Positions 17,872-25,981 of a stretch of DNA of 39,989 nt are shown one piece after another. This stretch comes from Arthrobacter pullicola (GTDB lineage Bacteria; Actinomycetota; Actinomycetes; Actinomycetales; Micrococcaceae), in NCBI RefSeq assembly GCF_014836875.1, contig NZ_JACSQC010000003.1, positions 1 to 39,989 on the forward strand, written 5' to 3'. The translations under genes and the position numbers were made by a program. The first letter of the stretch is position 1; each line of letters opens with the position of its first letter. A model generated the notes under the pieces. It did not search any database. It saw nothing but the letters and a program-made list of their open reading frames with translations, and was not told the DNA's origin.

Positions 17872-17993
17872 AGCGCGCGTAACGGGAGCAAAAGCCGCAT
17901 CGGAGAGGTTAGTGTCCAAGGAGAGATAAACGGCGGACGCCGGCCCGGTGCACAGCGGGCCCGTTTTACCGCCAGAGCGAGAGGTCACTCAGT

Positions 17994-18632
17994 ATGGCAA
18001 ATGCACCCAGCACACCCACTATGGCTACTGTGGACCCGGCCAGCCGGGATGACTACATCTACAACCGGCTGCTGAAGGAACGGATCATCTGGCTCGGCTC
18101 GGAAGTCCGGGACGATAACGCCAACGCGATCTGCTCCCAGCTCCTGCTCCTCTCCGCCGAGGACCCCGAAAAGGACATCTTCCTCTACATCAACTCTCCC
18201 GGCGGGTCCGTGACTGCCGGCATGGCGATCTACGACACGATGCAGTTCATCCCGAACGACGTCGTCACGGTCGCTACCGGCCTGGCCGCCTCCATGGGCC
18301 AGTTCCTGCTCTCCTCCGGCACCAAGGGCAAGCGCTACGCCACCCCGCACGCACGGATCCTGATGCACCAGCCCTCCGGCGGCATCGGCGGCACCGCATC
18401 GGACATCCGCATCCAGGCCGAACTGATCCTGCACATGAAGCAGGTCATGGCCGAGCTCACCGCCGAGCAGACCGGCCAGAGCGTGGAGACGATCCTGAAG
18501 GACAATGACCGCGACAAGTGGTTCACCGCAGAAGAGGGCCTTGCCTACGGCTTCTTCGACAAGATCTCGGCCCACGCCGGCGGCGTTACCGGCGGCGGCG
18601 GAACCAACCAGGAGCAGGGCGAGCAGGAATAA
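17994..18632 (+). CDS. clpP1: ATP-dependent Clp protease proteolytic subunit ClpP1
   Basis: 212 aa. The catalytic triad is Ser100 (GLAASMGQ), His125 (LMHQPSGG) and Asp174 (DNDRDKWF), each offset by three from E. coli S97/H122/D171. The hydrophobic helix and glycine-rich [18 protein letters not shown] block are intact. An in-frame Met10 might be an alternative start. Actinobacterial ClpP1 and ClpP2 form mixed two-ring tetradecamers that work with ClpX or ClpC. A 44-base gap separates it from clpP2, so the two should be one operon. Confidence 0.97.
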   Translation: MANAPSTPTMATVDPASRDDYIYNRLLKERIIWLGSEVRDDNANAICSQLLLLSAEDPEKDIFLYINSPGGSVTAGMAIYDTMQFIPNDVVTVATGLAASMGQFLLSSGTKGKRYATPHARILMHQPSGGIGGTASDIRIQAELILHMKQVMAELTAEQTGQSVETILKDNDRDKWFTAEEGLAYGFFDKISAHAGGVTGGGGTNQEQGEQE

Positions 18633-18676
18633 CCCCCGCTTCCGCCCAGCGCATCTCAGACTTCAGGAGTAAAGCA

Positions 18677-19348
18677 ATGAACCACAATTTCGGAACCCCC
18701 GGCAGCACGGCATCGCAGATGCCGTCCAGCCGCTACGTACTGCCCCAGTTCGAAGAGCGCACGCCGTACGGCTTCAAGCGCCAGGACCCGTACACCAAGC
18801 TCTTCGAAGACCGCATCATCTTCCTGGGCGTCCAGGTTGACGACGCATCGGCCGATGACGTCATGGCTCAGCTGCTGGTGCTGGAATCCACTGACCCGGA
18901 CCGGGACATTACCCTGTACATCAACTCTCCCGGCGGATCGTTCACGGCCATGACGGCCATCTACGACACCATGCAGTACATCCGGCCGGAGATCCAGACC
19001 GTCTGCCTGGGCCAGGCAGCCAGCGCCGCCGCCGTCCTGCTGGCCGCCGGTACGCCGGGCAAGCGGCTGGCCCTTCCGAACGCACGTGTCCTGATCCACC
19101 AGCCGGCCCTTGGCGGCGGGGAGCGCGGGCAGGCCTCCGACCTGGAAATCCAGGCAGCAGAGGTCATGCGCATGCGCACCTGGCTGGAGGACACCCTGGC
19201 ACTGCACTCGAACAAGACGTCCGAGGAAGTGAACCGGGATATCGAGCGCGATAAGATCCTCACCGCGGCCGGCGCCCTGGAATACGGTCTGATCGACCAG
19301 GTGCTCGACTCCCGCAAGATCAAGACCCCGGCAATCAACAAGGCCTGA
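18677..19348 (+). CDS. clpP2: ATP-dependent Clp protease proteolytic subunit ClpP2
   Basis: 223 aa from the ATG at 18677 with AGGAGT six bases upstream. The triad is Ser116 (GQAASAAAV), His141 (LIHQPALGG) and Asp192 (IERDKIL). A two-residue insertion after His141 ([10 protein letters not shown]) is typical of ClpP2. The longer N-terminal extension (residues 1-40) fits a propeptide removed on ring assembly. It functions with ClpP1. Confidence 0.97.
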   Translation: MNHNFGTPGSTASQMPSSRYVLPQFEERTPYGFKRQDPYTKLFEDRIIFLGVQVDDASADDVMAQLLVLESTDPDRDITLYINSPGGSFTAMTAIYDTMQYIRPEIQTVCLGQAASAAAVLLAAGTPGKRLALPNARVLIHQPALGGGERGQASDLEIQAAEVMRMRTWLEDTLALHSNKTSEEVNRDIERDKILTAAGALEYGLIDQVLDSRKIKTPAINKA

Positions 19349-19417
19349 TAAGGGTTAGCGGCACCGTTTCGGCCGGACCACCGGCGGCGCGGCACCAGCC
19401 CTCCGGGCTGCACCGAG

Positions 19418-19454
19418 GAAGCCCGTGGCGCGGAAAAACCGCACCACGGGCTTC
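19418..19454 (+). terminator. Hairpin between clpP2 and clpX, possible attenuating terminator
   Basis: An 11-bp arm GAAGCCCGTGG (19418-19428) and its complement (19444-19454), plus an inner GCGG/CCGC, enclose AAAAA. No clear T-tract follows, so it may be a weak terminator or an mRNA processing/stability element. Confidence 0.55.
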
Positions 19455-19578
19455 TGGGTTGCTGATTACCTCACCCAAGTGTCCTAGAGTGGAACATGGT
19501 TGACTGGCACGCTTTTCCTTCCGGCACGTCATTCGTACGAGAACCGCTGACGAAGGACCATCTAAAGGGGACAGAATT

Positions 19579-20871
19579 ATGGCTCGCATTGGTGAGAGCG
19601 CAGATCTGCTCAAGTGCTCTTTCTGCGGAAAGAGCCAGAAGCAGGTGCGCAAGCTCATTGCCGGCCCCGGCGTCTACATCTGCGATGAGTGCATCGAACT
19701 CTGCAATGAAATCATCGAGGAAGAACTCTCCGAAGTAGCCGAGGGTGATTCCTTCGTCCTGCCCAAGCCCCGAGAGATTTTCGACTCGCTGCAGGAGTAC
19801 GTGATCGGCCAGGAACCGGCCAAGCGCTCCCTCGCCGTCGCCGTGTACAACCACTACAAGCGCATCCAGTCGGGTCACGCCAGCCGTGGCCCCGGCAACC
19901 TCGCCGATGCCGTCGGCACTGAAGACGTGGAGATCGGCAAGTCGAACATCCTGCTGATCGGCCCCACCGGCTGCGGCAAGACCTACCTGGCCCAAACCCT
20001 GGCCCGCCGGCTGAACGTGCCGTTCGCCGTCGCTGATGCCACGGCCCTGACCGAAGCAGGCTACGTCGGTGAGGATGTGGAGAACATCCTGCTCAAGCTC
20101 ATCCAAGCCGCGGACTACGACGTCAAAAAGGCCGAGCAGGGAATTATCTACATCGATGAGATCGACAAGATCTCGCGGAAGAGTGAAAACCCGTCCATCA
20201 CACGGGATGTCTCCGGCGAAGGCGTGCAGCAGGCGCTGCTGAAGATCCTGGAAGGTACCGTCGCCTCGGTTCCGCCGCAGGGCGGGCGGAAACATCCGCA
20301 CCAGGAATTCATCCAGATCGACACGACCAACGTGCTCTTTATTGTGGCCGGTGCCTTCGCAGGCCTGGAAGAAATCATCGGTTCGCGTTCCGGCCGGAAG
20401 GGTATCGGCTTCGGTGCGCCCCTGAATGAAGCCAGTAAGGGTACCGATTCCTACGCGGAGGTGATGCCGGAGGACCTGCTGAAGTTCGGGCTCATCCCCG
20501 AATTCATCGGGCGGCTGCCGGTCATCACCACCGTCTCCAACCTGGACCGCACCGCGCTGATCCAGATCCTCACGGAACCCAAGAACTCCCTGGTCAAGCA
20601 GTTCCAGAAGATGTTCCAGCTGGACGGCATCGAACTGGCCTTCGATCCCGAAGCGCTAGAGGCCATCGCGGATCAGGCACTGGAGCGGGGCACCGGAGCC
20701 CGCGGCCTGCGCGCCATCCTCGAAGAGGTGCTCCTGCCGGTCATGTTCGACCTGCCGAGCCGTGAGGACATTGCCCGCGTCGTCATCAGCCGCGAAGCGG
20801 TGACGGAGAAGGCAGAACCCACCCTGATATCCCATGACGTGATCGCCAAGCGGAGGAACAAGTCCGCCTAG
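19579..20871 (+). CDS. clpX: ATP-dependent Clp protease ATP-binding subunit ClpX
   Basis: 430 aa. The N-terminal zinc-binding domain has Cys13, Cys16, Cys35 and Cys38. The AAA+ module has Walker A GPTGCGKT (128-135), pore-1 loop GYVG (161-164), Walker B IIYIDEID (189-196) and sensor/arginine features near [11 protein letters not shown]. It unfolds substrates and feeds them to ClpP1P2. It starts at ATG 19579 with AAAGGGGA upstream, about 230 bp after clpP2, so it may have its own promoter. Confidence 0.97.
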   Translation: MARIGESADLLKCSFCGKSQKQVRKLIAGPGVYICDECIELCNEIIEEELSEVAEGDSFVLPKPREIFDSLQEYVIGQEPAKRSLAVAVYNHYKRIQSGHASRGPGNLADAVGTEDVEIGKSNILLIGPTGCGKTYLAQTLARRLNVPFAVADATALTEAGYVGEDVENILLKLIQAADYDVKKAEQGIIYIDEIDKISRKSENPSITRDVSGEGVQQALLKILEGTVASVPPQGGRKHPHQEFIQIDTTNVLFIVAGAFAGLEEIIGSRSGRKGIGFGAPLNEASKGTDSYAEVMPEDLLKFGLIPEFIGRLPVITTVSNLDRTALIQILTEPKNSLVKQFQKMFQLDGIELAFDPEALEAIADQALERGTGARGLRAILEEVLLPVMFDLPSREDIARVVISREAVTEKAEPTLISHDVIAKRRNKSA

Positions 20872-20926
20872 CGCCGCCCGCGCCTGCCACCGCTAAACCA
20901 TGAACACCGTTCCTAGGAGTGTCTAC

Positions 20927-21538
20927 GTGCCCGAAAATACTGCGACAGCCGACTTTTGGTTCGACCCGACCTGCCCGTTCGCCTGGATCACTTCCCGCTG
21001 GATGGGCGAAGTCGAAAAGGTCCGCGATGTGCGGACCGAGTGGCACGTTATGAGCCTTTCCGTTCTCAACGAGGGCCGCGACCTGCCGGAGGCCTACCGG
21101 AAGCGCATTGACCGGGCCTGGGGTCCGGTACGCGTGATCATTGCTGCCGCTGAGCTGCATGGAACCGAATACATCAAGAAGCTCTACGATGCGATGGGCA
21201 CCCGGATCCACGAACAGGGCATCAGCGACTATGACGAAGTGATCGCCAAATCCCTGGCTGAAGTAGCCCTGCCCGCGGATCTGGCCGCCTTTGCTGCAAG
21301 CGACGAGTACGATGCCCAGCTCCGTGCTTCACACCAGGAAGCGATCGAGAAGGTGGGCGACGACGTCGGAACCCCCGTGGTGGCGTTCAACGGTACCGCG
21401 TTCTTCGGCCCGGTCCTCACCCGCATTCCGCGCGGGGAGGACGCTGGCAAGATGTTCGACGGCGCCCTGCTGCTGGCTTCGAACCCGCACTTCTTTGAAA
21501 TCAAGCGCAGCCGCACCGAGGACCCTGCCTTCGATTAG
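20927..21538 (+). CDS. DsbA-like, Rv2466c-type mycothiol-linked oxidoreductase
   Basis: 203 aa from the GTG at 20927, chosen because AGGAG lies 7 bases upstream; an ATG at 20900 in the same frame has no such site. Sequence blocks [16 protein letters not shown], FHVMSLxxLNE-like, [24 protein letters not shown] and [13 protein letters not shown] are those of the M. tuberculosis mycothiol-dependent nitroreductase Rv2466c. The active site is C16-P-F-A19, where Rv2466c has CPWC, so the resolving cysteine is missing. It should act on thiols or nitro-compounds in the cytoplasm. It follows clpX by 55 bp and may be co-transcribed. Confidence 0.88.
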   Translation: MPENTATADFWFDPTCPFAWITSRWMGEVEKVRDVRTEWHVMSLSVLNEGRDLPEAYRKRIDRAWGPVRVIIAAAELHGTEYIKKLYDAMGTRIHEQGISDYDEVIAKSLAEVALPADLAAFAASDEYDAQLRASHQEAIEKVGDDVGTPVVAFNGTAFFGPVLTRIPRGEDAGKMFDGALLLASNPHFFEIKRSRTEDPAFD

Positions 21539-21545
21539 TCCCGTC

Positions 21546-22043
21546 TCACGAGCCCGGGCGGGATTCCTCACGGATGATCTCGGCTATCCGGGTGTAACCC
21601 AGCCGCACCGCGTTCTCCAGGGCCGTCCGCCCCTGGGGATCGCGGATGCCTGGGTCGGCCCCTGCTGCCAGGAGCTGCCGGACAACGTCCTGCTGGCGGG
21701 GACCGCCGTTGTTGAGCAGGATCGCCTCCTGCAGGGCCGTCCAGCCCAGGTTGTTGACGTGGTTCACCGGCACACCGGCGCCTAGCAGGATCCGCACCGT
21801 CTCGGTGTGGCCGTGTTCGCTCGCAGGAATCAGCGCGGTCCCGCCGTAGCGGTTGGTGCTGGCCACGTCAGCTCCCGCCGCGAGAGTCAGCTGCAGGACC
21901 TCGTTGAAGCCTTCCGCCCCGGCATAGAGGAACGCCGAATCCTGCAGCGAATCCTTGGCATTAACATCAGCTCCGGCGGCGATGAGCTCGGAGGTCCGGG
22001 CGGCGTCGTTCGCCTTGGCCGCCCGGATAAGCTCTGCGTCCAA
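21546..22043 (-). CDS. Ankyrin-repeat domain (C-terminal part of a frameshifted lipoprotein gene)
   Basis: 165 codons of open frame encode about five ankyrin repeats of ~33 residues, for example LIRAAKANDAARTSELIAAG, GGTALIPASEHGHTETVRIL and GRTALENAVRLGYTRIAEII. The only start is a TTG with no Shine-Dalgarno, and repeat 1 begins almost at once. This is what one expects for the downstream part of a longer gene. The upstream part (lipoprotein signal and Pro-rich linker) is open in the neighbouring frame. Ankyrin repeats bind proteins; exported bacterial examples sit beside catalases or redox genes. Its stop is seven bases from that of the Rv2466c-like gene. Confidence 0.8.
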   Translation of the reverse strand: MDAELIRAAKANDAARTSELIAAGADVNAKDSLQDSAFLYAGAEGFNEVLQLTLAAGADVASTNRYGGTALIPASEHGHTETVRILLGAGVPVNHVNNLGWTALQEAILLNNGGPRQQDVVRQLLAAGADPGIRDPQGRTALENAVRLGYTRIAEIIREESRPGS

Positions 22044-22342
22044 AACAGCCTGCTGCCCGGGGACAGAACCGGCGCCGGTCCTGGCGCCGGTCCTGTGGTA
22101 GGTCCGGACGGCGCTGGTCCGGTGGGCGCTGGACGAGTTGGTGCAGGCCAGGCCGGGGCCGGCGTTGGTTCGGGTGCTGCGGATGCGCTGCCTTCTGCTT
22201 CCACTTCCTGCGTCCCGGCCGATTCCGGCTGTGATGAGCGCGGTTGCGGTGTGCCCTGGCTGCAGGCCGAAACCGCGATCAGTAACGTGAGCACGGCGCC
22301 GCAGAACAGGAGGAGCGTCCGGGTGTTCCTGTTGAAGGACAT
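21546..22342 (-). pseudogene. Frameshifted lipoprotein with Pro-rich linker and ankyrin repeats (whole locus)
   Basis: Translation should start at ATG 22342, which has AGGAG close upstream and lies seven bases after the stop of the HbpS-like gene. The first 27 residues form a lipoprotein signal with lipobox VSAC (Cys27). A linker rich in PAP/TGP repeats follows. The ankyrin domain is in the -1 frame. Adding one C to the CCCC run (G4 at 22059-22062 on the plus strand) would join linker and ankyrins as ...PVLSPGQQAVLDAELIRAAK without a break. So this is either a true recent frameshift, a phase-variable tract, or a base-calling error. If intact the product would be an exported ~264-aa lipoprotein. 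Confidence 0.72.
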
Positions 22343-22349
22343 TACGCTC

Positions 22350-22979
22350 CTATTTCTCGATGCCGTTCCCGCCGGCGCCGGCGGCAGCCCCGGCGATGGT
22401 TTCGGCTCCGGCTGCCGCGCAGGCTTCATCCAGCATGCCATCCGGGGCACCTCCCACGCCGATGCCGGCAACGGAAACCCCGTCAACTTTCAGCGGCACT
22501 CCGCCGGCCAGGAACAGCGTCCCCGGCAGGTCGGCGATGCCGGGACCGCTGCCGGTCACCCGCTGGGACAGCTCGCTGGTCGGCGCTCCGAAGGCGGCGG
22601 CGGTGTAGGCCTTCTGCTGGGCAGCTTCGATGGTGTGTTCTGCGGCGTTGTCCCCGCGGAGGAGGGCCTGCACCGTGCCGAAACGGTCCACCAGCGCCAC
22701 CGTCACGAAGGGCAGCTTCCCGGCCACGCAGCTGCTCAGCGCTGCCTGGACCGCGGCTGCCGAGGCCTCGGCGGTGATGCGGTTCTGGGCAACCGTCGTC
22801 TCCGGAGCGGGCTGAATATCGACTACGGACACTTCTGCCGCGGCCGGCACCGCGGGTGCGGAGCCCGGGCCGGCGGCAGCGACGGGGGTGTTCACTGTGT
22901 TCGCTGCGGCCGTCAGCGCTCCGGTCAGCAACAACGCCCCGGCGGCGGCGGCGGTTGTGATCTTCGCTGATTTCTTCAC
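22350..22979 (-). CDS. Secreted HbpS/GlcG-like (DUF336) heme-binding-type protein
   Basis: 209 aa from the GTG at 22979, preceded by AGAGGAGA; the longer open frame upstream has no such signal. The N-terminus KKSAKITTAAAAGALLLTG is a Sec signal peptide. Residues about 60-200 form a DUF336 (PF03928) domain: VTVALVDRFGTVQALLRGDNA, AAQQKAYTAAAFGAPTSEL, LFLAGGVPLKVDGVSVAGIG and VGGAPDGMLDEACAAAGAE. Two cysteines (Cys84, Cys187) could form a disulfide outside the cell. In Streptomyces the secreted family member HbpS binds heme and modulates the kinase SenS encoded next to it. Here too a kinase/regulator pair is divergent from it. Heme binding itself is not shown by sequence. Confidence 0.85.
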   Translation of the reverse strand: MKKSAKITTAAAAGALLLTGALTAAANTVNTPVAAAGPGSAPAVPAAAEVSVVDIQPAPETTVAQNRITAEASAAAVQAALSSCVAGKLPFVTVALVDRFGTVQALLRGDNAAEHTIEAAQQKAYTAAAFGAPTSELSQRVTGSGPGIADLPGTLFLAGGVPLKVDGVSVAGIGVGGAPDGMLDEACAAAGAETIAGAAAGAGGNGIEK

Positions 22980-23103
22980 GGGTTCTCCTCTATGGGGTGG
23001 GGCCGGTGCTGGATGCCCGGGTTCTCTTTCCATGGTTCCCGGCGGCTGAGAAGGGGGCATCGGGCCTTCGCCTGCCGATGTCTGCGCCAAAGGGCCAGCC
23101 ATG

Positions 23104-23119
23104 TCAGCCAAAAGGCTGA
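23104..23119. promoter_or_regulatory. Palindrome in the divergent hbpS-like / kinase promoter region
   Basis: TCAGCC-AAAA-GGCTGA has perfect 6-bp arms around a 4-base spacer. It lies midway between the two divergent genes, 125 bp before the HbpS-like start and 65 bp before the kinase start. A TAGGAT hexamer at 23142-23147 may be a -10 element toward the kinase. It is a candidate operator for the adjacent NarL-type regulator; it could also simply be a small RNA hairpin. A second perfect palindrome, GGAGTACTCC, is at 23153-23162. Confidence 0.4.
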
Positions 23120-23183
23120 GGGGGCCTGGAAGCGCGGCGAATAGGATGGAAAGGAGTACTCCATCCACCGGAACCGGAACCCT

Positions 23184-24380
23184 ATGCCTTCGTCTACAAC
23201 CGTCCGGCCGCAGTCCGCTGCTGCCGCTGCCCCCGCCACCGGAACCGGTACGCTCAGCCGGATCGACGCCGTCGTGCATCTGGGGTTTGCCGTGCTGCTG
23301 GTGGCGTCCGCCGTCCGCTATGTGATGCGGCACAGCCCGGCGGACAACGTGGGTGTGCTGGTGCTTGCCGCGGCTGCCTGCGGACTTTATGCCCTGATCG
23401 CGGTGCTGTCGCGGCGGTCCCGGCCGTGGGCCGTCTGGCTGTTTGTCCTGGTGGGACTCTGGGCGCTGCTGGTGGTGGTGGCCCCGAGCTTCGCCTGGGG
23501 TTCCTTCGCGGTGTTCTTTCTGTGCCGAACGGCTTTCACCGGATGGGTCTCCTATGTCACCGGCGGTGCGACGGCGGCAGCAACGGCCGCCGGACTGTTC
23601 CGGCTCAGCGGCGGCAGTGACGTTGCCATGCTCCTGGGTCCGCTGGTGGTGGGGGTTATGCTGACGCTCATCTACGACCGCATTGAGCACGACGCCGCCG
23701 AGCAGCGCCGTTTGCACGCGGCAGTCTCGCAGGCGCAGGAGAGGCTTGCTGCCACCGAACGCCGGGCCGGGATCGTTGAAGAACGGGCACGGGTGTCACG
23801 CGAAATCCACGACACAGTGACGCAGGGCCTGGCGAGCAGCCTGCTGCTGCTGGAAGCCGCCCACCGGTCCTGGCCCGATCCGGCGGCCCGCGGGGAGGTG
23901 CGCAGCGCCAACGTTATGCTGCGCCAGAACCTTGCCGACACCCGCAGCCTGGTCCATGAACTGGCGTCCCCCGGGCTGGAGAGCGCACCGCTTCCGGACG
24001 CCCTGCACCAAGCTGCCTCGCAGTACGTGCCAACGGTCCGGCTGTGTGTCACGGGCGAACCGCGCGAGGTTGGTGCCGAAATCCGGCATGCCCTGCTGCG
24101 GATGGTTCAAAGTGCCGCCGCCAATACGGCGCTGCATGCCTCTGCGGCCAGCGCCACGCTCACCTTGGGTTTCCTGCCCGAAACCGTCACGCTCGATTTC
24201 CATGACGACGGCGCGGGCTTCGATCCGGAGTCGGTCCCGCCTCCGTCCGACGCCGGCGGTTACGGACTGCGGGCAATGCGGCAGCGGGTGGAACAGCTGG
24301 GAGGCGAGTTCTCGCTGGAAAGCAGCCCGGGAGCGGGAACCATCGTCGCCGCTGCCCTTCCCGCCGGGATCACTCGATGA
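23184..24380 (+). CDS. Two-component sensor histidine kinase (HisKA_3 / SenS-like)
   Basis: 398 aa. About five to six membrane helices occupy residues 27-164, with little extracellular loop. A coiled-coil linker (168-200) follows. The dimerisation/phosphoacceptor motif is REIHDTVTQGL with His209. The catalytic domain has G1 DDGAGF (341-346) and G2 GYGLRAM (359-365). The N-box reads MVQSAAANTALHASA: Asn314 is present but the acidic residue usual in QEALxN is Ser310. It overlaps the regulator gene by four bases (ATGA). Architecture and the divergent DUF336 gene resemble Streptomyces SenS, which senses redox/heme state through HbpS. No convincing Shine-Dalgarno is seen before ATG 23184. Confidence 0.88.
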   Translation: MPSSTTVRPQSAAAAAPATGTGTLSRIDAVVHLGFAVLLVASAVRYVMRHSPADNVGVLVLAAAACGLYALIAVLSRRSRPWAVWLFVLVGLWALLVVVAPSFAWGSFAVFFLCRTAFTGWVSYVTGGATAAATAAGLFRLSGGSDVAMLLGPLVVGVMLTLIYDRIEHDAAEQRRLHAAVSQAQERLAATERRAGIVEERARVSREIHDTVTQGLASSLLLLEAAHRSWPDPAARGEVRSANVMLRQNLADTRSLVHELASPGLESAPLPDALHQAASQYVPTVRLCVTGEPREVGAEIRHALLRMVQSAAANTALHASAASATLTLGFLPETVTLDFHDDGAGFDPESVPPPSDAGGYGLRAMRQRVEQLGGEFSLESSPGAGTIVAAALPAGITR

Positions 24381-25003
24381 ACCCGATTACCGTGCTGCTT
24401 GTGGATGATCATCTGGTGGTCCGCAGCGGCCTGACGGCGCTGCTGGCAACGCAGCCTGACCTGGAAGTGGTGGCCGGGGCAGCCTCGGGGGAGGAGGCCC
24501 TTGCCCAAGTGGAAAAGCATTCCCCTGCGGTGGTCATCATGGACCTCGCAATGGGCGCCGGAATGGACGGAATCGAAGCCATCCGGCAACTGCGCCGGCG
24601 CAACAACTCCCAGGCGATTATCGTCTTCACCACGTACGACTCCGATGCCGACATTGTCCGTGCCGTGGATGCCGGAGCCATGGGCTACCTGCTCAAGGAC
24701 GCCTCACCGGAGGAGATCTTTGCGGCCGTGAGGGGTGCAGTGCAGGGCCGCAGCATCATGAGCCCGCCGGTGGCCTCCCGGCTGTTCCAGCAGCTGCGCA
24801 ACCCGGAAGCCGTGCTGACCCCGCGCGAGGCGGAACTGCTGAGCCTGCTCACCGAGGGGCTCAGCAACCGGGACCTGGGCCGACGCCTGTCCATCTCCGA
24901 AGCCACGGTGAAGACGCATCTGGCGCACATTTACGCGAAACTGGGGGTGGAGACCCGGGCAGCAGCGATCTCCACCGCCATCCGCCGGGAGGGCATGCGC
25001 TGA
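24377..25003 (+). CDS. NarL/LuxR-family response regulator (SenR-like)
   Basis: 208 aa. The receiver domain has acidic pocket Asp10/Asp11, phosphoacceptor Asp56 (VVIMDLAMG), Thr85 and Lys107. The C-terminal LuxR-type helix-turn-helix is LTPREAELLSLLTEGLSNRD and SISEATVKTHLAHIYAKLGV. It is translationally coupled to the kinase by a 4-base overlap. It probably controls the divergent secreted-protein genes, and the palindrome at 23104-23119 is a candidate target. It converges with the ribokinase gene, with only 23 bp between stops. Confidence 0.93.
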   Translation: MNPITVLLVDDHLVVRSGLTALLATQPDLEVVAGAASGEEALAQVEKHSPAVVIMDLAMGAGMDGIEAIRQLRRRNNSQAIIVFTTYDSDADIVRAVDAGAMGYLLKDASPEEIFAAVRGAVQGRSIMSPPVASRLFQQLRNPEAVLTPREAELLSLLTEGLSNRDLGRRLSISEATVKTHLAHIYAKLGVETRAAAISTAIRREGMR

Positions 25004-25026
25004 CCTCCCGGCGAAGGTGTCCCGGC

Positions 25027-25956
25027 TTAGTGCCCGGCAGGCTGGCTGGCCAGGGCGGCCAGGGCGGTGTAAGAGGACTGCGCGCCCGGAAGCGTCGCAG
25101 CCAGCGCCCCGGCCCGGGCGGCAAACCCGGCTGCGGCGGGCAGAGCGTCGCGGGCCGCGAGCCGGGCGGCAGTGGCCGCCGTGAACGCATCGCCGCAGCC
25201 GGTGGTGTCCACCGCGCTCACCCGGGTGGGGGCCACCGGCACGATGCGGTCTTCACCGGCAGCCGTACCATCCAGTACGACGGCGCCGTCCCCGCCCAGG
25301 GTGATGACGGCGCGGTCAATGCCCAGGCGGGCAAAAGCCCCGATGACCGCCTCCCAGTCAGCGGCAGGATCGGCCAGGCCGCAGACCTGGGCCGCTTCAT
25401 GTGCATTGACCAGCAGCACATCGGTGAGTGCCAGCAACTCGGCCGGAACTTCACGGTAAGGCGAGAGGTTCAGCAGTACCGCGGCACCGGCGTCGTGCCC
25501 TGCCTTCGCAGCGGCGGTCACCGTTTCCAGCGGAACCTCCAGGCTCAGGCAGAGCACAGCTGCGCCGTCGAACAGATCGTCCGGCAGATCGGCGCCGCTG
25601 AGCGTGCCGTTGGCGCCGGGGGAAACAATAATGGTGTTCTCCCCGGCAGCATCCACCACGATCATGGCTGTACCCGTGGCCGTGTCCGGACGCCGCAGCA
25701 CGCGGGAGGCATCCACGCCGGCGTCGGCCGCCGCCTTGAGCAGCAGGTCCCCGTGTCCGTCGGCCCCGACCGCCCCGAAGAGCCGCACATCGGCGCCCAG
25801 GATGGCGGCTGCGGCCGCCTGATTGGCGCTCTTGCCGCCGGGGACAATAACCAGTTCCGAGCCGTTGAGCGTCTCCCCGGGGGAGGGGAAACGGTCGGTG
25901 CGGACAGTCAGGTCAGCATTCAGCGAGCCTACAACTACAACTTTTCCGGCGGACAT
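25027..25956 (-). CDS. rbsK: Ribokinase (PfkB family)
   Basis: 309 aa from the ATG at 25956, supported by AAGGAG 10 bases upstream. Sugar-binding motif PGGKSANQA begins at 39. The PfkB signature DTTGCGDAF (250-258) includes the catalytic base Asp256. It phosphorylates ribose to ribose-5-phosphate. As the third gene after a nucleoside hydrolase and a transporter, its substrate should be the ribose released from nucleosides; rpiB for the next step is elsewhere in the window. Confidence 0.94.
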   Translation of the reverse strand: MSAGKVVVVGSLNADLTVRTDRFPSPGETLNGSELVIVPGGKSANQAAAAAILGADVRLFGAVGADGHGDLLLKAAADAGVDASRVLRRPDTATGTAMIVVDAAGENTIIVSPGANGTLSGADLPDDLFDGAAVLCLSLEVPLETVTAAAKAGHDAGAAVLLNLSPYREVPAELLALTDVLLVNAHEAAQVCGLADPAADWEAVIGAFARLGIDRAVITLGGDGAVVLDGTAAGEDRIVPVAPTRVSAVDTTGCGDAFTAATAARLAARDALPAAAGFAARAGALAATLPGAQSSYTALAALASQPAGH

Positions 25957-25981
25957 GCGCAGGACTCTCCTTAGTGGGGGA

